A stretch of DNA of 64,000 nucleotides from Molanna angustata (lineage: Eukaryota; Arthropoda; Insecta; Trichoptera; Molannidae), in NCBI GenBank assembly GCA_963576475.1, contig OY754964.1, positions 50,871,892 to 50,935,891 of the forward strand. Direction: 5' to 3'. The first letter of the stretch is position 1. Each line of letters begins with the position of its first letter. This document shows positions 57,390 to 64,000 of this stretch, in pieces. The position numbers were made by a program, and so were the translations under genes. Under the pieces are notes generated by a model. That model saw only the letters and a list, made by a program, of their open reading frames with translations. It made no database searches and was not told where the DNA came from.

Positions 57390-60206
57390 ATGGAATTAAA
57401 GATTTATTATCAGAACGTCCGAGGTCTTAGAACAAAAACACATACTTTTCTGAATAATGTACTGGGCAATAATTACGATGTAATATGTCTTACAGAATCT
57501 TGGCTTAATGAAAATATTTATGACAATGAACTTTTCGATACTAGATACAATGTTTTCAGAAGAGATCGAGATTATAAAGATACAGGTCAAAAGCTCGGCG
57601 GTGGTGTGCTTATTGCTGTGAAATCGAACCTGTCCGCTAAACTGAATAGTAAATGGTGTACTGAGGATATTTGGGTTGGAATTCAGTCAAATAGTGGGTC
57701 TAGTATAAACTTATGCTGTGTATATTTGCCACAGGGTAATAACTATACTAATATGTTGAGACTATTTTTCGATAACACTTCTGATCTAATGTTAAATTAT
57801 CCTGACGACACGTTCATATTGGTCGGAGATTTCAACTTACCTAATATCACCTGGATATGCTCCAATGCATGTAACTCTTTATCTCCCTGTAACTATTGTG
57901 ACGCTACTAGTTCTCACTTTGTTGATCTTTTATCTTACAGCACTCTAAAGCAATATAATGGCATTATTAATGCGAATGGTAGAATATTGGATCTGGTTTT
58001 GGCTACTAACATATGCAATACTATAGAATGCACAGATCCATTGATCAATGTGGATATCCATCACATACCCCTTATCATAACATTTGTTGCGGATACTGAA
58101 CTCTTTGTGAAGGACCTGCCGAGGATTGCAAAACTCTTTCATAAGGCAGACTACACATCTATTAAGGAACATCTACTGGGTGTAGACTGGGAAGCACAAT
58201 TCGTCACTAACAACGTGGACCAGTCCACAGAAAATTTTTATACCATCTTAAACGACTGTGTTACAAGATTTGTTCCGACTAAGCATATAACGGGGTCAAA
58301 TAAATTCCCAAAATGGTTTTCAAAACCCCTTATTAAAATGGTCAAAGAATAACTGAGAGCTCACAAAAGATGGAAAAGGACAGGATTACCACTTGACTAT
58401 GACGAGTTTGCACTACTGCGAACTAGACAGAAATCCTTGCAGATAGAATGCTATAATAATTATATCCAACAAACTGAAAGGTCTATCTCAAGTGATCCAA
58501 AGTTCCTGCATAGTTACATTAAATCTAAAAAACCCCAATCTTCGTATCCACTGAATATGTTTTACGATAAAGTAACTTCAAGTGACACAAGAATTATTTC
58601 TGGACTCTTTAGTGACTTTTTTCATTCCACATTTGTACGGGGCGCAGCCGAATTGCCTGATGTTCTATGTAAGAGTGAATTAGATATTTCTAGTATACAT
58701 TTCGAATTATCGAATGTGAATAAGAAACTTAAAAGTCTAGACTTAAATAAAGGGCCAGGCGCGGATGGTATTCCTTCACTTTTCATTAGAAACTGTGCTG
58801 ATGAGCTGGCAGACCCATTTTGTAGACTTTTTAAATTGTCATTCAGTTCGGGTGTTTTTCCCTCAATTTGGAAAATGTCATTTGTCACACCTATTTATAA
58901 GGCTGGTGATAAGCGTAACATAAAAAACTATCGACCGATCTCTAAGCTATGTGTGTTCAGTAAGGTGATGGAACAGATTGTGGTCGAACAGTTGATGCCT
59001 TCGATAAGGCCATTTCTTATGCCTAATCAACATGGATTATTTCCGGGTAGATCAGTCGAATCAAACTTGCTAGAGTATACGGAATACATTTTAACGTCAA
59101 TTGGAGGGGGGGACAAGTTGACTCCATTTATACGGACTTCTCGAAGGCCTTTGACAAGATCAATCATAACATATTAATACATAAATTGCAGTGTTATGGT
59201 GTGCACGGGGACCTATTGAGATGGTTGTCGTCATATGTGAGAAATCGATTACAAGCCGTTGCAATTAATAATTGTAGGTCGGAATTCCGTGAATGTGTTT
59301 CGGGCGTGCCGCAAGGTTCTCACTTGGGACCAATTCTATTTAGTTTGTATATAAATGATGTATCTAGCTGTTTCCGCTCGTCTAACTTCCTCGTTTATGC
59401 GGACGACATGAAAATTTTCAAGAAAATATGCAACCGGAATGACATAATCGCATTACAAGCAGATTTAAATCGCCTTTCTGTATATTGCTCAAATAACCAA
59501 TTATTTCTTAATATTGAAAAATGTAATAATATCACCTTTACGCGCTCCAAAACCCCAATTTTTCATGAGTATACAATTAACGGAAAGATTCTTATTAGAA
59601 AGCATGAAATTAGGGACCTTGGAGTTATTGTGGATACGAAGATGACATTTAAAAGCCATATTGACTATATTATAGACAAGGCTTTTAAACAATTGAATTT
59701 CATAATTAGGGTATCAAGGCCGTTCAAGTCCACGGGTACTCTAAAATCACTGTACTGTTGCTATGTCCGTAGTTGTATTGAATATGCGTCTATTGTATGG
59801 AACCCACATTACGTCACGCATATAAACAGATTGGAAATTCTTAAAACATTTAGATTATAGAAGCAGACGTTCTTTTGTTGATCCCGCACAATCAGCCCAA
59901 TATCATAAATTAACTACCTTAGAAGCCCGGCGAACTGTAGCTGACATGTCTTACTTATACAAGTTGGTGAACTGTATAACGGATTCTAGTGAGTTATTAT
60001 CTAAATTAAACTTTCATGCACCAAATAGGCTTACTAGAAAGACTCATACATTTAGGCCACCTAATTGTAGTACTAATTATGCTCAGAACTCCTACATATA
60101 TAGAACGTGTTGTAATTATAACGTGTTCTTTAATGAAATAGACCTTTTCAATAACTCCTTAAACGTATTTAAATGTTCAATTTCTAGATTACTGCTTCGT
60201 GGTTAG
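57390..60206 (+). pseudogene. LINE ORF2: AP endonuclease plus reverse transcriptase, broken
   Basis: The endonuclease part (57390-58349) has Asn9 in YQNVRG, Glu36 in LTESW, GGGVLIAV, GDFNLP and IHHIPL near its end. A stop lies at 58350-58352. The frame then continues with the fingers (PIYKAGDKRNIKNYRPIS, QHGLFPGRSV). A shift of one base at a G7 run (59106-59112) leads to motif A (YTDFSKAFDK), motif B (GVPQGSHLGPILF) and YADD (59396-59407). A second shift near 59850 returns to the first frame (RSRRSFVDPAQ to 60206). Catalytic residues are present, but three lesions prevent full translation. Confidence 0.9.
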
Positions 60207-60401
60207 GTGGTGTACGTGTGTTCTCCTTTTCCTACTTTCCTACTCCCTTCCTCAAAACTACTTCTTTTTGTAAATATAATAACGATAATACTTGTAAACT
60301 TAATTGGTTCACATGTCATATTATGTATGTTAGTAAAATAAGTAAATGTAACTGTCTGTTTACATAATAAATAAAAAATAAAAAAAAATTAAAAAAAAAT
60401 T

Positions 60402-61805
60402 GAGGGGAATGGGATTTATTTATCACATCATATTATTATTTCGTTGTCGTATTTTATTGCATCCCAATTTTCCCTAGATTCATCTGTCGCCAGACGCTAG
60501 TAAAGACTACTAGCGGTCGACTGACCTTGGACGGCCAGCTGATTCGCTGATGGACCAATAAGGGAGGGGGGGAGGAGGAACGAAACGAAGATTCGGGCGC
60601 CAATACTCTGTAAAGGCTATCATAAAAAAAAACACAATTTATAAAAAAATGTCTAAAGATACTATGATGTTTGAATTTGAGTATGCAATTTTACAAGACT
60701 TTTTTCTTCATCTATCTATTCATTTCAATGATAAATATATTGATCAAAATATTATTGTATTGTCTTTAAGCATCGCTTCGTATCTATCTTAAAATTCAGG
60801 TCTCAATGAATATTTTCTACAATACTAGGTATTCTTTCACTCTTTCAATTTGTACTTTGCCTGTACAATGCCCTAACTAATTTAACGTGACAACAACCTT
60901 ATATTTAAACACAGAGACATTCTCCATCACTACCTAGAAATGTACCGAAAATATGTAAGTATTTTTCAACCCCTTCCTAAACACACTCAAATAAGCTTTT
61001 TTCTTAATACTAACTATTCTTATACCCTGCTCTGCATACTTTTTATAGTTTTTTTTTAATTTTAAGAAAACATTTGGGATTGTAATAATTTCAAAAGCAC
61101 CATTTATAACCACACAATTTACAGTTTGAAGAATTTTGAAATAAAATTAATAAACATAAATAATTTAAATTTAGATTATGTCCTTCGTTGAAATATCAAT
61201 AAATTTTAAATTAAGCATAGTGTTGTTTATTTTCGAGTGATAATAAATAACTACTGGCTTCATCCTTTCGGCCGTGGATATTGAACGACGAAAATGTAGT
61301 TTGATTGGTGTTTATAGGTTGGGACTGCTCGGGGAGTTTGACGATATTGGTTCTCTTACATATATAGGTAAGGTAAGGTTTGTACCTCCTCCACTCCCAC
61401 CTTTCTTCGACCAGACCAGCAGTGGATGCAGTGAGCCAAGCTGGCTTTATTGAGTACGCTTCACGCTCCAAAGGTTCTGGGACGCTCTGATGGTTTCTGT
61501 CTTAGCTACATATAGCTCTGTAACTAGGAACAGAATTTCCTCGTTAACATTTATTTACGTACATACATATGTACTTGTCAACTTATATTGTTTTCCATTA
61601 CGGTATATTGATTTCATAACGCCGTGTTTGATAAAATAGCTACCGTTTGATATTTTAAAGATATATGCACAGTTTTCGACAAATAATTTGAGAAATTACG
61701 AGGACTGCATAAAATACTACGAGTTTTTGCTAGATGCAAACCGCCAACGACAAGAAAATAAATTTATTTGCAAGAAACTATACCTAAAAACTATAACAAT
61801 GATCA
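60402..61805. other. Stretch without a supported gene
   Basis: GC-richer DNA at 60480-60620 includes a G-rich run (AAGGGAGGGGGGGAGGAGG). A minus frame of 86 codons (61211-61471) shows no motif. Nothing else is recognised. Confidence 0.4.
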
Positions 61806-61870
61806 TTATCAGCCTTCGTGGCTCAGTTGTTAAAGTATCTGACTGGCGGTGTGAACAGCATTGTATTACG
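61806..61870 (+). other. tRNA-like A-box region, possible SINE head
   Basis: CTTCGTGGCTCAGTTGTTAA resembles a tRNA A box and D arm. No B box follows in the expected place, so this may be an eroded SINE head or chance. Confidence 0.25.
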
Positions 61871-61899
61871 CATCTAAAGAACGATTTTTTTGGAAACGT

Positions 61900-61995
61900 A
61901 AATTGAGGTCAATATAAAATGCGATCTACATAGAAAGCGGTCTATGGCAGAACAATACATAAAATGAGGTCTATATAAAATGCGATCTGAGGGAG
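61900..61995. repeat. Short direct repeat
   Basis: TATAAAATGCGATCT preceded by GAGGTC occurs at about 61905-61928 and 61965-61988, 60 bp apart. Confidence 0.8.
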
Positions 61996-62703
61996 AACAT
62001 CTGCCCAAACCCACTAGTTTATTGTAAATTTACTTTGGCAATGCCAAATGTGGTATCTATTTTTACTTTATAAAATCATCAATTTATTTAGTTTTTTTTC
62101 CGACCTTTCAAATGTGTACTATTATTTTAAACCTCCCACATTTAATCTGCTAGTCCTTCCTTCACGGTTAGAAGAACAACCCACTCTATTTCTCTTGTCA
62201 AACGTTTTTATATTTTAATCATCCCCTGTTTTGCGAATTGATTCAATCCATGAAATTTATTAAGTACCTACCTATATGAAACAAGTGATGAGCAAATTAA
62301 ATACAAAGACCAAAACAAGGGTCATCTTGATCTTTGTCCTGCTCCCCCGATCTTGGTCTTGCAAGAGTCATGGTTCCTTGCCAAATCTAACAATTTTATT
62401 TTCTCGCGGATCTAACAGAAGTACCTACCCGCGATTCGAGACTTTATTTTGTATAGGTAGTTGCCTGATACCCTAATCCCAAGAACGCTGAAGGACGAGC
62501 TCACTTTTAAAGTCTAGAAAAAAAATGTAGACTTTAAAGACTAGAAAGTATAATCTCATCCAATAAAATAAATTTGAAATGGTCAATAAATTGAAATCTT
62601 AGTCTGACTATAAATAAAAATTTGAAGTGTCAATGCACAAACGTCAGACGGCACGATTATGTAACAATATAAAAACATTAATAAAAAATCATCAATATAA
62701 AAT
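61996..62703. other. Stretch without a supported gene
   Basis: A small inverted pair TTTAAAGTCTA/TAGACTTTAAA is at about 62508-62540. Nothing else is recognised. Confidence 0.4.
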
Positions 62704-64000
62704 CATCACCCCCCATTTGAACTTGAAATTAAATTTGATAGAACACAATACCTTCAAACTAATCCTTACTTATTGCAATATGACTTCAAAAAAACAAATT
62801 TTTCAAATTGCTGTCAAGAACTATCAAATATTGATTGGAAAATCATAGATAACCTCAACTGTAACGACTCACTGAAACTATTCTACTCCATAATTGGGTC
62901 TGTCATTTTCAATCACACGCCTACTAAGCTGGATTAGTTTAAACCCAATTTGGTTTAGTCGACCACTTATTAAAATCTTGAAAGAAAAAGACAAATTTCA
63001 TAAAAAAGCAAAAAAAAATTGTAATCCTGGGGATTATGATACATTCTCTTGCCTTAGAAAAAGATCTAAAGCTATGATGAAAGATTGTTATCAATCTTAC
63101 ATAAAAGATGTCGAGGAATCATTTCCAAGAGGAACGAAAAAGTTCTTTGGTTTCGCCAAAGCCAAGCGCACATCTAATTGTCTTCCAAAATGTATGCACT
63201 TAAATGAGAAAAATGCAAATACTGGTCCGGAAATAGCTGAACTATTCTGTGAATACTTTGCTTCTGTTTTTAATCCATCTAATCCCAGTGACACCTCTAT
63301 TCATATAAATCATTGTAATTCATTAAGCTGCGTGAATATTTCCTTATTAGATGTTAAACTAAAGCTCAAATCTCTTGATTCTGATAAGGGTGCAGGTCCT
63401 GATGGTATTCCGCCATTTTTCATACAAAAATGTTACGAGCAACTCTCTACTCCTTTACACATCATATACAGTAAGTCTTTACAAGAAGGCACATTTCCCA
63501 AAATTTGGAAAGTAGCTCACATCACTCCGATCTTGAAGTCAGGTAATAAAAATGACACAAAAAACTACAGACCAATAAGCATCTTATCCTGCTTCGGTAA
63601 AGTTTTTGAATCTCTTGTTTATGAGCATATTTTTCATCAATTTCACCATATACTCTCTCCACACCAACATGGTTTTGTACGTAAGAAATCCACAACCTCA
63701 AATCTTTTAGAATACAGTAACTTCATTTGTAACTCATTTAATGTTCGCACTCAGGTCGATGCCATATACACCGATTTTCGTAAGGCTTTCGACAAAGTGA
63801 GTCATTTAATCCTCTTAGCTAAACTTCAGAGCATTGGAATACATGGGAATTTGTTACGCTGGTTAGAATCATATATATCAAATAGAAGTCAACTCGTAAT
63901 AATAAACGGTTTCAAGTCCCTTCCTGTATCCGTGACCTCCGGGGTACCTCAAGGATCCCACTTGGGACCACTTTTATTCAACATCTTCATTAACGATCTT
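62704..64000 (+). mobile_element. 5'-truncated LINE running off the window
   Basis: The fragment begins at the end of an endonuclease domain (HHPPFELEIKFDRTQY from 62704) and reaches reverse transcriptase motif B at the window edge. The 5' break lies just upstream, since the frame hits a stop at 62698. The protein is related to ORF2 at 57390 but clearly a different family. Confidence 0.85.
62945..64000 (+). pseudogene. Reverse transcriptase frame, 352 codons, open at window end
   Basis: From 62945 the frame has no stop to 64000. It carries PIWFSRPLIKILKEKDKFH, LKSLDSDKGAGPDGIPPFF, TPILKSGNKNDTKNYRPIS, motif A (YTDFRKAFDKV) and motif B (SGVPQGSHLGPLLFNIF). The preceding piece 62704-62934 is in another frame and ends at a stop (62935-62937), so one frameshift separates endonuclease and RT parts. 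YADD would lie beyond the window. Confidence 0.9.

Larger units (their letters stand above)
56247..60401 (+). mobile_element. Near-complete Jockey/CR1-type LINE with PHD-finger ORF1
   Basis: It holds ORF1 (56247-56735), an inter-ORF spacer with an octamer array, ORF2 (57390-60206, broken) and an A-rich tail (60365-60401). ORF2 has one stop and two frameshifts. A PHD finger in ORF1 occurs in CR1-like and related clades; I do not assign the clade further. It is the only element here with both ORFs visible, and the copy is not autonomous. Confidence 0.88.

Noticed and set aside
61211..61471. 86-codon minus ORF as a gene
   Set aside because: No family resemblance and no start context or splice support. 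It is short enough to arise by chance in this GC-richer patch.

Overview
The window is AT-rich eukaryotic DNA with no bacterial or phage organisation. It looks like an arthropod genome, most likely a moth or butterfly. This rests on the mix of Jockey/CR1-type and RTE-type LINEs, Helentron-like elements starting with CTAG, tRNA-derived SINEs, very frequent GTAGGTACCTAC motifs, and a THAP-type zinc-finger exon. I could run no search, so the species assignment is an inference. No intact host gene can be supported. Almost everything recognisable is a mobile element or its remains.

Layout. 1-2540: unannotated AT-rich DNA. 2542-3901: 5'-truncated LINE, + strand. 4130-4834: an RTE relic and a perfect 62-bp inverted repeat. 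5623-7282: rearranged Helentron-like element. 7836-18115: eroded repeats, several RTE-type reverse transcriptase C-termini, two tRNA-derived SINEs and a minus-strand LINE 3' end. 19218-24474: a half foldback element, a Helentron-like copy, a 118-bp tandem duplication, four more RTE-type relics and a TIR element with an internal palindrome. 26313-27780: half TIR element, nested LINE, SINE. 28494-31395: first copy (C1) of a long satellite-bearing element. 31545-33634: a GAGACC-rich element, a 23-bp minisatellite, a Helentron-like copy and LINE tail hairpins. 34443-38789: Helentron-like copy, an RTE copy broken by a LINE with a 10-bp target duplication, a perfect 94-bp palindrome, and an RTE 3' end. 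40084-41270: an (AT)n tract of about 396 bp and a foldback element. 41661-50204: two further satellite-bearing copies in tandem on the minus strand (C2 and C3), C2 split by a 2.8-kb TIR element that itself holds a MITE. 50440-51844: a repeat, a SINE and a second MITE copy. 53149-53799: THAP exons, minus strand. 56247-60401: a near-complete LINE with a PHD-finger ORF1 and a broken ORF2. 62704-64000: another LINE that runs off the window.

How it fits together. The LINEs would supply reverse transcriptase for themselves and the SINEs, and several LINE 3' ends carry hairpins just before simple-repeat tails. The Helentron-like elements are non-autonomous, with subterminal inverted repeats and a 3' hairpin whose sequence changes between copies while the pairing is kept. 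The most distinctive item is the C1/C2/C3 family, about 2.5-6 kb, with up to three layers of internal tandem repeats of different unit sizes.
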